The position numbers and the translations under genes were made by a program. Below are positions 34,584-45,511 of a stretch of 64,000 bases of DNA, in pieces (positions within the stretch are counted from its first letter, which is position 1; each line of letters opens with the position of its first letter). The DNA is from Vigna angularis (Eukaryota; Streptophyta; Magnoliopsida; Fabales; Fabaceae). The notes beneath the pieces are model-generated. The model saw only the letters and a program-made list of their open reading frames with translations, had not been told where the DNA came from and did not search any database. Location: assembly GCF_016808095.1 (NCBI RefSeq), contig NC_068974.1:14818001-14882000 (forward strand), read 5' to 3'.

Positions 34584-37500
34584 ATGAGTCAATCAAGTGT
34601 GCAAGGTAGCATCAAACCCAATAGTGAGAGTTCTTTAAGGGAGGAATTTCAACAAAAATTTGAACAAAGGGATAGAGAGATTAGTGAGCTCAAAGACATG
34701 ATTAGTCAACTTTTGGATAATCAAGACAAAAGAAAAGAGAGATCTTCCCATAGGAGAAGAGAAGAATCATCATTTTCTCCTAGTGAGCTTGAGAAATATA
34801 GTAGTCATCACAATGATGACCACTACCAAATGCTTCCTAGAAGACACAATAGAGTGAGAGAACACCATCCAAGAGAGCCCAAAATTGATCTACCTTGTTT
34901 TCATGGAAAGGATGATGTGGAAGAATATCTAGAGTGGGAAATGAAAGTTGAGCAATTGTTTGAGTGCCACCAAATAGATGATGAAAGGAGAGTCACCATG
35001 GCTTCTCTAAGCTTTCAAGGTTATGCCTTAATTTGGTGGACAGCCTTGGGTAAGGATTATAGGCTAAGACACTTACCTCCCATCAGATATTGGAATGAGT
35101 TGAGAACTTCCTTGAGAAGAAGGCATGTACCAACCTATTATGATAGGGAATTAATGGATAAGCTTCACAAACTCCAACAAAGGAACATGAGTGTTGAGGA
35201 ATATAGACAAAAAATGGAGTTACTCATGTTAAGAGCTGGGATAAGAGAAGAACCTAGGATAACAATTGCTAGGTTTCAAAGTGGACTCAACTATGACATA
35301 AGAGATAGGGTTGAACTTATACCCTACAATGATCTCAATGAGTTAGTCTAACTTTGTGTGAGGGTAGAGCAACAACACAAGAGGAAAAGCTTCACCAAGA
35401 AAGATTACCCTCATAGTTCTAACCATAAGAAAGAGTATAAGAGGGAGGGTAGTCTAACCAAGCTAAGATATGAAGAAGTTAGAGAGAGAGAGAGGAAAAG
35501 AAAAAGTCAAAGAACCTTCAAGAGATCATAAGAGTAAGGAGACTAAGTGCTTTAGATGTGGGGAAAAAGGGCACTATGCATCTGAGTGTCGTAATAGAAG
35601 GTCAACTTACATCCTTGAGCATGACAGTGAAAGTAAGGGTTTTTCATATAGTGAGTCTGAAACAACCACTTTTGAAGAAGAAGAAGCTTTACCTTGTGAT
35701 GGTGACTTACTTATGGTAAAGAGACTCCTGGAAAGTAAACATGTAGAATTAGAATAGTCACAAAGAGAGAACCTATTCCACACAAGATGCAAAGTTTTGG
35801 AAAAGACATGTTCAATGATTGTGGATAGTGGTTCTTGTTGTAACTGTTGTAGTTCTAGAATGGTAGAGAAGCTTGGCTTAACCATTACTCCTCATCCTAA
35901 ACCTTACAAACTTCAATGGATCAAAGAGGAGGATGGAATAATAGTTAAAGAACAAGTAAGAGTACCCATTTCCATTGGCAAATATGAAGATCAAATTTTT
36001 TGTGATATAGTACCAATGGAAGCTGGGCACATATTACTTGGAAGACCTTGGCAATATGATAAGCAAGCTTTACATGATGGAGTCACCAATAAAATCACCA
36101 TTCAACACAAGGGAAAGAAAATTATCTTGTGTCCTCTTACACCTTCACAAGTAAGAGAGGATCAAATAATTCTTAAAAAGAAGTTGGATGGAGAAAAGAA
36201 AAGTAGGAAAGAAGGAAAGGAGAAAACCCTAAACCATGCCTCAAATAAGGAAGTTGTCCAACCTCAAACTTTGAATATTTCTAAAAATCTTTTTCTTGGA
36301 CAACCTCCTTTTCTTCTCTATTGCAAAGAGGCACTTGTTTCAATAAATCATGAACTTGGTTCTCTACCAAAGGGGTTGCAAAAACTTTTAAAAGAATTTG
36401 ATGATGTATTTCCTAAAGAGGTACCAAGTGGATTACCACCTTTAAGAGGAATAGAACATTAAATAGATTTAGTGCCTGGGGCCAGCCTTCCTGACAGGCC
36501 AGCCTATAGGACCAATCCCATGGAAACAAAAGAAATAGATAAACAAGTCAATGAATTGTTGAATAAAGGGTGGATCCAAAAGAGTTTAAGTCCTTGTGCT
36601 GTGCCTGTGTTGTTGGTTCTTAAGAAGGATGGATCTTGGAGGATGTGTACAGATTGTAGGGCCATCAACAATATAACTGTCAAATATAGGCACCCCATTC
36701 CTAGATTACATGACATGTTGGATGAATTACATGGAGCAAACATTTTTACCAAAATTGATCTCAAAAGCGTATATCATCAAATAAGAATTCAAGAGGGAGA
36801 TGAATGGAAAAATGCTTTTAAGACCAAGTTTGATTTGTATGAATGGTTAGTCATGCCCTTTGGCTTGACCAATGCTCCAAGTACATTCATGAGGTTAATG
36901 AACCATGTTCTTAGAGAATGCATAGGGAGGTTTGTAGTGGTCTACTTTGATGATATCCTAATCTATAGTCAAGGCCTTCAAGAACATCTTAACCATGTCA
37001 GAAAAGTCTTGCTTCTTCTTAGAGAATATCATCTCTTTGCCAACTTTGACAAATGTACTTTTTGTCAAGAAAGTGTGATTTTCCTTGGATTCAAAGTTGG
37101 AAAAGAAGGTGTACATGTTGATCTAGAGAAGATCAAGGCTATACAAGAATGGCCAACTCCCAAAAATGTAGGAGAAGTGAGAAGTTTTCATGGATTAGCA
37201 AATTTTAAAGAAGATTTGTGAAAGACTTCTCCACCATAGCTGCTCCTTTAAATGAGCTAGTCAAGAAAGACAAACCTTTTCTTTGGGGTGATAAGCAAGA
37301 GTTGTCTTTTGAGACTTTGAAGCACAAGTTAACACATGCACCTATTCTAGTTTTGCCTGATTTTTCCAAAGCCTTTGAACTAGAATGTGATGCATCTAGG
37401 GTAGGTATAGGAGCTGTTCTAATACAAGGAGGACATCCCATAGCTTATTTTAGTGAAAAACTTAGAGGGGCAACTTTGAACTATCCTACCTATGACAAAG

Positions 37501-39155
37501 AATTGTATGCCCTCATTAGAGCTTTAAAAACTTGGGAGCATTACTTGGTAACTAGAGAATTCATAATACATACTGATCATGAATCTCTCAAGTACATTAA
37601 AGGGCAAGCAAAGCTAAACAAAAGGCATGCAAAGTGGGTGGAATATCTTGAGCAATTTCCCTATGTCATCAAACACAAAAAGGGGAGTACTAATGTTGTT
37701 GCGGATGCTTTATCTAGAAGACATGCATTGTTAATAACCCTAGGATCTCAAATATTAGGATTTGATGACATAAAAGACTTATATGAAAATGATGAAACAT
37801 TTGCATCTACTTATTCATCATGTCTTAAGAAGCCTTTTGATGCATTCTATCTTTCTGAGGGGTATCTTTTTAATAAAGGAAAACTTTGTATACCCCAAGG
37901 ATCCATTAGAAAACTTCTTATCAAAGAGAGTCATAGAGGAGGTCTCATGGGTCATCATGGAGTTGATAAAACTCTAAATATTTTGAAAAGTAAATTTTAT
38001 TGGCCACACATGAGAATAGATGTTCAAAGGCATTATTCTAAATGTATAGCTTGTTTACAAGCTAAGTCCAAAATTATGCCTCATGGACTCTATACACCTC
38101 TTCCTATAGCTAATACCCCTTGGGAAGACCTTAGCATGGACTTTGTTTTAGGATTGCCAAGAACTCAAAGGGGGTATGATTCTATATTTGTGGTAGTAGA
38201 TCGTTTTAGTAAAATGGCTCATTTTATACCTTGCCACAAAGTAGATGATGCTAGCTATATCTCTAGACTCTTCTTTAAAGAAATAGTGAGATTGCATGGC
38301 TTACCCAAAACTATAGTGTCTGATAGAGATGTAAAGTTTCTAAGCCATTTTTGGAAAACTTTATGGGAAAAGCTTGGAACTAAACTTCTATTTTCTACTA
38401 CATGTCACCCACAAACTGATGGGCAAACTGAAGTAGTAAATAGATCTTTATCTACACTATTAAGGGTAATATTAAGAGGTAATAACAAATCTTCGGATGA
38501 ACATCTACCTCACATTGAATTTGCTTATAATAGAGTAGTCCACAAAACTACTAATCTTTCTCCTTTTGAGGTTGCTTATGGCTTTAACCCTATCACACCT
38601 CTTGATTTACTACCTCTTCCAGAATCATCTTTTTTTTTTCATAAAGAAGGTAATTCTAAAGCAGAGTTCATCAAGAAGTTACATGAGAAGGTCAAAATCC
38701 AAATTGAAAAATAAACTCAAAAATATGCAGAATACAACAACAAAGGGAGAAAGAAAATAGTTTTTGAAGAAGGAGACCTAGTTTGGCTTCATTTGAGAAA
38801 GGAAAGATTTCCCTCTCAAAGGAAATCCAAACTTAGTCCAAGAGGAGATGGTCCATTCAAGGTGGTCAAAAGAATAAATGATAATGCATACATCTTAGAT
38901 CTCCCTGAAAGTTATAGTGTTAGTCATACTTTTAACATCTGCGATTTAATTCCTTTCACAGGGAATGATCAACAGGGTGAATCAGATCTGAGGACAGATC
39001 CATTTCAAGAGGGAGGGTCTAATGGAAGACCATCTAAGACGCATATTGGACCTCTTACTAGAGCCATGGCAAACAGGATTCAAGAGGAAGAAGGATCACC
39101 TACCATTTTGCTTTTATGGAAGGTAATTTACATTGATTCTTTTTCCCATAATTAA
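34584..39155 (+). pseudogene. CRM gag-pol polyprotein, decayed
   Basis: Start ATG 34584. Capsid has YLEWEMKVEQLFECH (about 34930) and RFQSGLNYDIRDRVEL; the nucleocapsid zinc knuckle is CFRCGEKGHYASEC (about 35547-35588). Next come protease (IVDSGSC, about 35818), reverse transcriptase with YFDDIL (36943-36960), RNase H ([10 protein letters not shown], about 37570), an integrase H-H-C-C finger (37930-38055), the integrase core up to HPQTDGQTE (about 38407), and a GPF/Y-type module (GPFKVVKRI, about 38850). The C-terminal motif DPFQEGG then [14 protein letters not shown] runs into the 3' LTR and ends at 39155. Stops at 35349, 35755, 36460 and 38712 all fit Gln codons changed by C to T. Frameshifts near 35455 (AG-rich run) and 37207 also break it. 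Confidence 0.92.
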
Positions 39156-39371
39156 AAGCACATTTTTCCTTTCATTGTAGGAAGGCCTTCTGAGCTGTGA
39201 GGTTCCCACACATACTCATTCCACTCAAACACACCAACCATCAATCAATCTCACTCAATTTCCGCTGCATCCACACTGCTGATTTCAATCCGCTGCACCA
39301 ATCCTGTTCTCGGTTTTTGAAGCTTTGTCTGCAAGGTCCAGGTCATTCTAAGCATGGCTAAGTTTCCATCA
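39020..39371 (+). repeat. CRM 3' LTR
   Basis: 352 bp starting TAATGGAAGACC (first dinucleotide TA in place of TG) and ending TTTCCATCA, directly followed by the ATTTA duplication. Confidence 0.92.
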
Positions 39372-39376
39372 ATTTA

Positions 39377-40628
39377 CTGATGAATGCTATCATAACTAGA
39401 GCAGGACTTATGCTTTTATTTGGTTTAGTGTTCTGAACTTATTCACTTTTGTTTTTAGAATAGGATTTGATGTATTCAATTGGAAACTTTGTCTGTTATG
39501 ATGGTTTGCTTATGATTGTGATTGTTTGATAAGTGATGCTTGATGATACTTTGATATGGATTGATGTTGAGATGTACATATTAGATTCTTATACAGGTGA
39601 TTCACAAGCTTTGTGAACAAATGCATGATGTTGTGATTGTGATTGTGATTCTAAGCAGGATGTGTATGTCAAATGTGAATGAGCTTATATGTGAGGTTTT
39701 GAGCTCTAGAGTTTTTGTGAATGAATGCTATTATTTTGGAAGCATGAATAACTTTGCCCAAGTCTTCTATGATTGAATTACTTGCTTGTTTGCATCATAT
39801 GATCAAGGCCATTTGTTGGTAACCCTTATATTAGCCAATGTCATGAAATTAGCCACTAAAAGAGAGCACTTTGTGTTCTATCCTTTGAACCCTTAGCCTT
39901 GAACATTATTTGAAAACCCTTATTGAAAAGCTTTACCTTGAGTTAAGTAGAAAATATTGTGTGGCATTGATAAATGTTCAAGTTTGGGGTTGTTGGAAAA
40001 TAGAAAGGGAAATTAAAAGCATTGAGCTAAGAATTAAAAAGTAAGTATGTGAAAAGCAAAAGAAAAAGAAAAAATTAAGAAAAGAAAAAGCAAAGCTCAA
40101 TGCAAAGGAAAGTTGGAAAAGTAAGAATGATTGTGTTTATATGATTCTCTTAACTCAAGGGTTTTGTGATCTAGGAAAACCAATTTTCTTGTTAGCTCAA
40201 CCACATTATAAGCCATTGAAAAAGTCCTTGTGATGATGCATGCTTGTGAATTTATTTGATTGTGGTTAAATGAAAGGCAAAGTCAATTCATGTGACATTG
40301 TGATAGTAGAGTGAATGAGTAATTACCTCTTCTACACTTGTGTTTGAGTGAAACACTTTACCTAGTGAGGAAATATTCCATGAGCACATGAACATCCATG
40401 CTTAGTTGATTGATCATTCATGAGAAATAGCATTCGTTGGATATTAAGTGAATTTGTGCACACCAAAGCATATGCACGTCTTGATTGAAATCTTTGTCAT
40501 GAGTTTGATTGAAGTTTTTACTTATTTTGAAAAGAGGATTTTTGAATGAGTAAACCATTATATGGATTGGTAGAAGATTGAGTTACATCTTGTTTACTTG
40601 AGGACAAGCAAAGTTCTAAGTTTGGGGT
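39377..40628 (+). other. Athila-like 3' non-coding region
   Basis: Non-coding, rich in short A/G runs (40000-40120). It ends in CTAAGTTTGGGGTTG, a polypurine-type tract directly before the LTR; a similar CAAGTTTGGGGTTG occurs at about 39978. Confidence 0.55.
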
Positions 40629-41902
40629 TGTGATAACAGTTGAAAAACTGTTATTTTCATGCTTAAAATTGATACTAAAAGCAACCTTTCACACATAGAA
40701 ACTAGCTTGAAATCATGCTTTTGGTCATATTTTTAGAAATAAGAGAGTTGGACAGGTTTATGCTTGATTTCAGTGTTTTATACAGGTTTTAAGGTGAATT
40801 TGGTGAAAGAAGTGAAGAAGGATAGAGATGGAATCAAAAAAGACATCAAAAAGTGCAAAAAGGAGAAGCCGCAAGTACCGCTCAGCGGCAGTTTACCGCT
40901 GAGCGGCACTCAGAAACCCGCGTTGGCTCCGCTGAGGAGTGAAAAGGCCGCTGAGGGGAGAAAAACAACTCACGCACTTACCGCTGAGCGGTAGTTTACC
41001 GCTGAGCGACACTATTTTGGGCTTGGGCCTAATTTTCTGTATATTTTAGAATAGTATATAAGCTTTAGACGTCCTAGGGTTTGTATCTTTGGCTAAGACG
41101 AAGCAAACACTCACTTTTCCACCCCTTGAAGGAAGATCGTGGATGCTCAGGCTACCTCCTCCTCTTTCTAGGGTTCTATCTTTCTTTCCTCCATTATTAT
41201 TCATCTAGACCTTGTAGTCTTGAAGCAAACACTCACTATCTTTCTAAACCTTGTATTGTTGTTGGGGAATCAATGTAGTCTTGTGAAACTCTCATATATG
41301 GAATTTGTTTTAACATCTTATTTTAAGACTTATGCTTTCCTTCATCATTAGTTAGAGTTTTTCCTCTTTGCTTAATGCTTGCTTTGTTTAAGTCATTCAT
41401 TGCCATGATTATTGATTTTGTCGATATGGGAACGTACGGGGAAATCTAGATCCGGGGAATTTCTCCCAATAGCATATTGATTGCCTTTAAGCTCCTGCAC
41501 TTCAGAACTAATTACTAGGAATGCTAGGAATTGTATGAACTTGTAATTAAGGATAGGCCTTCTTGCAAGGTGATTTAGAGAGTGACATTAACATTGATGA
41601 AAAGAATGATGAATTCCTAAAAGTATATGAGAGTGGATAAGATGAAATTGATAACCCCAACAACATACTCATCCATCTAATTCATTAAAGTGTTTGATTT
41701 CTTCTTTTCCATTGATCAAATTCATGCATACATGTTTAATTACTGTCTTTTGCATTTAAACCTACAATCAATTGTTTACAAGTCTTAAATAATCAACAAA
41801 TCATATAACTAACTAGGCCGTGAGTCCTTTGGGAGAACGATACTTGGTCTTACTGAGTTTATTACTTGATACGATTCGGTCACACTTGCCGAGGGTTAAA
41901 CA
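40629..41902 (+). repeat. Athila-like LTR, single copy
   Basis: About 1.27 kb, starting TGTGATAACAGTTG (with an inverted repeat AACAGTTGAAAAACTGTT) and ending GAGGGTTAAACA. Promoter signal TATATAAG at 41055-41062. It is preceded by a polypurine tract and followed by a primer-binding-site-like sequence. No partner LTR is seen at the left end of the element. Confidence 0.65.
40868..41012. repeat. Cluster of CCGCTGAGCGG-type palindromes
   Basis: At least five copies of (A)CCGCT(C/G)AGCGG or close variants in 145 bp of the LTR, upstream of the TATA box. Related copies occur at 27376-27390, 30280-30305 and 30365-30400 in the same element. Confidence 0.75.
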
Positions 41903-41906
41903 AGTT

Positions 41907-41925
41907 TTTGGCGTCGTTTTTCGGT
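41907..41925 (+). promoter_or_regulatory. Degenerate primer-binding site after the Athila-like LTR
   Basis: TTGGCGTCGTTTTTCGGTG lies five bases after the LTR end. It resembles the tRNA-Asp-type site (TGGCGCCGTTGCCGGGG) with C-to-T style changes. A PBS here means the LTR is followed by the start of an internal region, which stops about 17 bases later. Confidence 0.55.
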
Positions 41926-41942
41926 GTTCATAAATTTGTCAT

Positions 41943-43258
41943 CAGGGACTCCAAAGGTGCATTTAGAGGGGTTAAGTCGCATGTTGTATCGTCGTATTTG
42001 GAGGAAAACTTCTGTCAAATCCTTGAAATGTTGTTCCACAGATTGATTGCGGATGACCATGTCATCTACATAGACATCCATGCATTTGTCGATTTGATGG
42101 TGGAAGACTTTGTCCATAAGGCGTTGATAAGTGGCACCCGCATTCTTCAGACCGAACCACATTACTTCATAACAGTAATTTGCGCGCTCGGTAATGAAGG
42201 TTGTTTTATTCTGATCGGGCGCGTACATGGGGATTTGGTTGTACCCCGAGTCTACATCAAGAAAACTGAGTATAGTATGTCCTGAAGCCCCATCTAGCAA
42301 CCGATCAATGCTCAGAAGGGGATATGAATCCTTAAGGCATGCTTTGTTAAGGTCGGTGAAGTCCACACACATTCTCCACTGGCCGTTCGACTTCTTGACC
42401 ATGACCACGTTCGACAACCACGTGGTGTAAGTTACTTCCTTGATAAACTGGGCGTTCATCAGTTTGTTGACTTTTGCTTGGATGGCCTCTTGTTTTTCTT
42501 CCCCGAATCGTCGTTTCTTCTACGCAACCGAACGCGCTTCCTTGAAGATCGACAGTTTATGCACCATCACCCCTGGATGGATTCCCGACATATCTGCGGC
42601 CACCCACGCAAATAGGTCAGCGTTGGCTCTTAGTATTTCGTTAGATCTTGCTCATCATGCAGCGCCAAGCTACTACCGATGGTCGTGGTTTTTGATGCAT
42701 CTGCTTCCAATTGGAATGTTTTGAAGTCTCCTTGTGGATGGAGACGTTCGTCGACATTGGTTCTGGGATCCGAGTTGATCGTCGTTGTTTCGGCTCCTCT
42801 AGCTCTTCTAGGTGGCATGAAAGGGGTGACCTTTAAACTGGCGACGTAAAACTGTCGAGCCATTCGCTGATCAGCCCTAACGGTACAGATGGTACCTCTT
42901 TCTATCGGGAATTTCATAACTAGATGGGGGATGGACAAGATGGCTCCGAAAGCGTTCAAGCAAGGTCGTTCTAGTAAGGCGTTATACGAGGTATTTGCCT
43001 CTACTAGTAGGAACCTGACTCTAAGCTCTCGCGCCTCCCTGCCTGTTCCGAGTTGAGTTCGTAAGTCGAGGTATCCCCAAGTGTCGACTCTTTCCGCTGT
43101 GAAGCCTACAATCTGCTCGTTGAAAGGGGCTATCAGGTCTTCGGATAAATCCATTTTTTGGAAGGTGGTCCAGTACAAGATATTGACCGAACTACCTTGA
43201 TCAACGAGCACTTTGCTGACATCGTAATGGGATATTTCGGTCGTGATGACCATGGGAT
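41943..43258 (-). pseudogene. Tat element protease and 5' part of reverse transcriptase
   Basis: Minus strand. The aspartic protease motif VLVDQGSSVNILYW lies near 43170-43210. Downstream the reverse transcriptase shows WRMCVDFTDLNKAC (about 42340-42380), LLDGASGHTILSFLDVDSGY (about 42245-42304) and the catalytic YVDDMV (about 42053-42070). It then runs RLNPSKCTFGV and ends abruptly at about 41943, where Athila-type sequence starts. The spacing of RT blocks and the YVDDMV box fit the Tat lineage. The remainder of RT, RNase H and integrase is absent, so this is a truncated gene. Confidence 0.85.
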
Positions 43259-43459
43259 CATCGTGGTCAGGTGGGGAGCGTGGAAATTTGCGTCAGTAAA
43301 AGTGATGCTGGGCATGGATCGAGGTTGTTGATCTACCATGTCCACCGTCTTAAAGTTTCTCAAATGTCGCGTCCGGGTGGAGGCTGATGCTCCTCCCCCT
43401 GCGAAGCCGCCGAATATGGTGTCGATTCGCCCTCGGACCGACCTCTCCCTCTCCGAGTG

Positions 43460-44765
43460 TCAGGGTTGGCTCCGGGATCGTCGCCTTCGTCGGTCATCCC
43501 TGGGAGGTGATCGTTCGGGACTTCGCCGGGAGGTTTCCTTCCGGCAGGGAGTTGCCGCTCTGGTGGATGTTCTCTCCTTTATGTATTTTTGGAGATATCC
43601 CGCGCGGATGAGTCTTTTTAATTCATATTTCACCATGTTACATTCTTCTGTATCATGACCATGGTTCAGATGAAGTCGACACGCTTCACTGCCATCAACA
43701 TTCTTTGGAGTAGCCTTCCGTCGAACGGTGAGGAATTCTGCGTGCAGTGCCTCTTCGAGCACCTTCGCCCTGGGTGCGCTGAGGGATGTATAATGATCGT
43801 ATTTGGGTGTCCACCCCGACTCTTTTCGAGGGGGTCGATCAGTTTTATAGTCGTTGGACGACCATTTTATGTCTTTTTTGGTACTATTGTTCGGACTTTC
43901 ATGTTGTTGCTTTTTCCTGGAGTTCCTGAGGTCCTCAATGCGAATGAATTTCGCGATCGTTGCTTGGAGTTCCTCCATAGACTTTGGAGGATCTACATAC
44001 AGCTGTTCCGCAAAATATCACGGTCGTAAACACGAGGGTAGATTGCTGATTATAAATGTGTGGTTTCACGTCCTTTACACGTCGGGCCGTCTCGTTGTAT
44101 CTTTGCATGAAAGCCTTTAGGGTCTCATCTTTCTCCTTCTTGGTGTTTACGAGCTCAGCAGGAGTCATCTCCAGTCTTCTGTTGGTAGCATACTGTTTTC
44201 GAAAGAGAGCTTCTACGGTGGCGAAGCAGTCCACCGAATTTTGAGGAAGAGTGTGGTACCACTCGAGTGCCTCATCTTTTAGGGACAACGAAAAGGCTCT
44301 GCAAATAATGGGATCGTTATCCGTGTAGAACGCCATGGCATCTATAAAGTTGTGGAGATGATTGTCGGGGTCTGCTGAACGGTCGTATCTTTCTAACGTC
44401 AGAGGGGGCTTTTATGGCATATGAGCTTGCATGATGGCTTCCGTAAATGAAAGCAAGTTAGTGAGCTGTAGAGAGGTGGGCCCCTTCCTTCCTCCTCCGA
44501 CAGGTTCAGATGGTCCTCCATGATGGCTTCCTTCATTATCGTCTTGTCGGTTGGAGGCCGATATTTCCGGCGGAGGACGCTGCGCCTTCAGCGCCGCAAG
44601 CTCCTCTGTTTGTTTCCGTTGAATTTCCTGTTGTTCTCGTATGGTCTGCGCTTGCGCTTCGATCTGTGCTTGTAGTTGCTTGATCAAATCTCGGGTGTTG
44701 TTGTCCTCCATAGCTTTTGTGGTCTTCTTTGGGATATCAAATCTCGGCCCCACGGTGGGCGCCAA
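43460..44765 (-). pseudogene. Tat element gag
   Basis: Minus strand. The N-terminus (from 44765) has a coiled-coil, glutamine-rich stretch (LIKQLQAQIEAQAQTIREQQ). The capsid-like part around 44336-43990 includes FTDND-like and LKDEALEWYHTLP segments and AFMQRYNETARRVKD. A nucleocapsid-like C-H-H-C cluster (CRLHLNHGHDTEECNMVKYE) is near 43640-43700. The frame changes near 44380-44410 and again around 43940-43990, so it is broken. Confidence 0.78.
44748..44764 (-). promoter_or_regulatory. Primer-binding site of the Tat element
   Basis: Read on the minus strand just inside the LTR: TGGCGCCCACCGTGGGG, three bases from the LTR end. Position and the TGGCGCC start fit a retrotransposon primer-binding site. 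The tRNA is not assigned. Confidence 0.65.
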
Positions 44766-44767
44766 AA

Positions 44768-45506
44768 TGTTTCGGTATAGTAGTTGAGGTCGAGATGCGA
44801 ATCCGATGAGTCACGTCTTCTCCTTCCAGCAATGTAGTTATCTTTACGTCTTCTTCCTGCCCAGAATTCTTTAGGGAGAATGAGCGGGTACCTACGAAGG
44901 CACTCCGACGCTCAATTCAGAAAAAGGGAAATGATAGCTTTTTCAGCCCAATAATAGAAGAAATAATGTATTCTCCTCCTCTCTCTTGATATTCAGAAAA
45001 ACGTACCTTTTTTCCTTCTGGTTTTTCATATTTAACCTAGTAGTAAGATAAACCGTTTACCTGAAAATCCAGTTGGTTGGAGAACTTAACTGCTTGGAAA
45101 ACACAACCGCTTGGTCGTACTTGATATTGGGTTAGTTGGTTCCGCGATTTGCGACATCATGGCCACATATTTCTAACCGCTTATTCTTTGGTTTATCAGG
45201 ATTAAAAGATCCATTTTAACTAAAACTGATCGAACGTCTATTGACTCTTACCTTTGACTGGGTTGTCGTGACCCTGCGAGTTAATGTTGACCATTTGGTT
45301 TAACCAACAGACGATTGCTAAAAGACGATCGCTGGATGATTGATGTTAGAAGCGCCAATGATGAGCATATGATATGACGATCGTTCTGCCTAGCGGGTGG
45401 ACGATCGTTCGGGAATGGTCATATGACAACTCGTTATTGTGTGACTTGTTTATCCTTGGTGATCGTTTGGGTTGCCAGTCGGTCGACTCAGATATCCTAC
45501 CATACA
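44768..45506 (-). repeat. Tat element 5' LTR (right copy)
   Basis: 739 bp, same ends as the left copy (TGTTTCGG, CCATACA), followed by the TTCTT target duplication. Confidence 0.9.
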
Positions 45507-45511
45507 TTCTT

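Larger units (their letters stand above)
31746..39371 (+). mobile_element. CRM-type chromovirus (Ty3/gypsy) inserted in the Athila-like element
   Basis: Two 352-bp LTRs (31746-32097 and 39020-39371), target duplication ATTTA (31741-31745 and 39372-39376), PBS at 32100, a 2.5-kb leader, gag-pol, and a polypurine tract AAGAGGGAGGG at 39007-39017. About 11 differences between the LTRs by eye (about 3 per cent) point to an insertion on the order of a million years old. The pol reading frame runs into the 3' LTR with a CRM-like C-terminal motif. CRM elements are known to accumulate at plant centromeres. Confidence 0.9.
24586..41942 (+). mobile_element. Athila-like Ty3/gypsy sequence inserted in the Tat element, in permuted order
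   Basis: Order on the plus strand: gag, protease, a short pol-region ORF, tandem motif region, solo LTR insertion, env-like ORF, CRM insertion, 3' region, one LTR (40629-41902), a tRNA-Asp-type primer-binding-site remnant, then the junction to Tat RT at about 41942. There is no 5' LTR on the left: the left junction (about 24586) goes straight into gag. Reverse transcriptase, RNase H and integrase are absent. A single LTR followed by a PBS at the right end is not a normal insertion structure. Both outer junctions are approximate. Confidence 0.72.
21327..45506 (-). mobile_element. Tat-like Ty3/gypsy LTR retrotransposon, minus strand, rearranged
   Basis: LTRs at 21327-22066 and 44768-45506 are flanked by the 5-bp duplication TTCTT (21322-21326 and 45507-45511). 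On the minus strand from the right come LTR, PBS, gag, protease and the first part of reverse transcriptase; after the Athila block come an antisense ORF and the left LTR. An antisense ORF between pol and the 3' LTR is a known trait of the Tat lineage. The rest of RT, RNase H and integrase are missing, replaced by Athila-type sequence at about 24586-41942. The element cannot act on its own. Confidence 0.88.

Noticed and set aside
34584..39155. CRM polyprotein as an intact gene
   Set aside because: Four stops and two frameshifts, and the parts lie in different frames.
24546..41943. Simple nested insertion of a complete Athila element into Tat
   Set aside because: There is no left LTR and no target duplication, and Tat RNase H and integrase are missing, so it is not a clean insertion.
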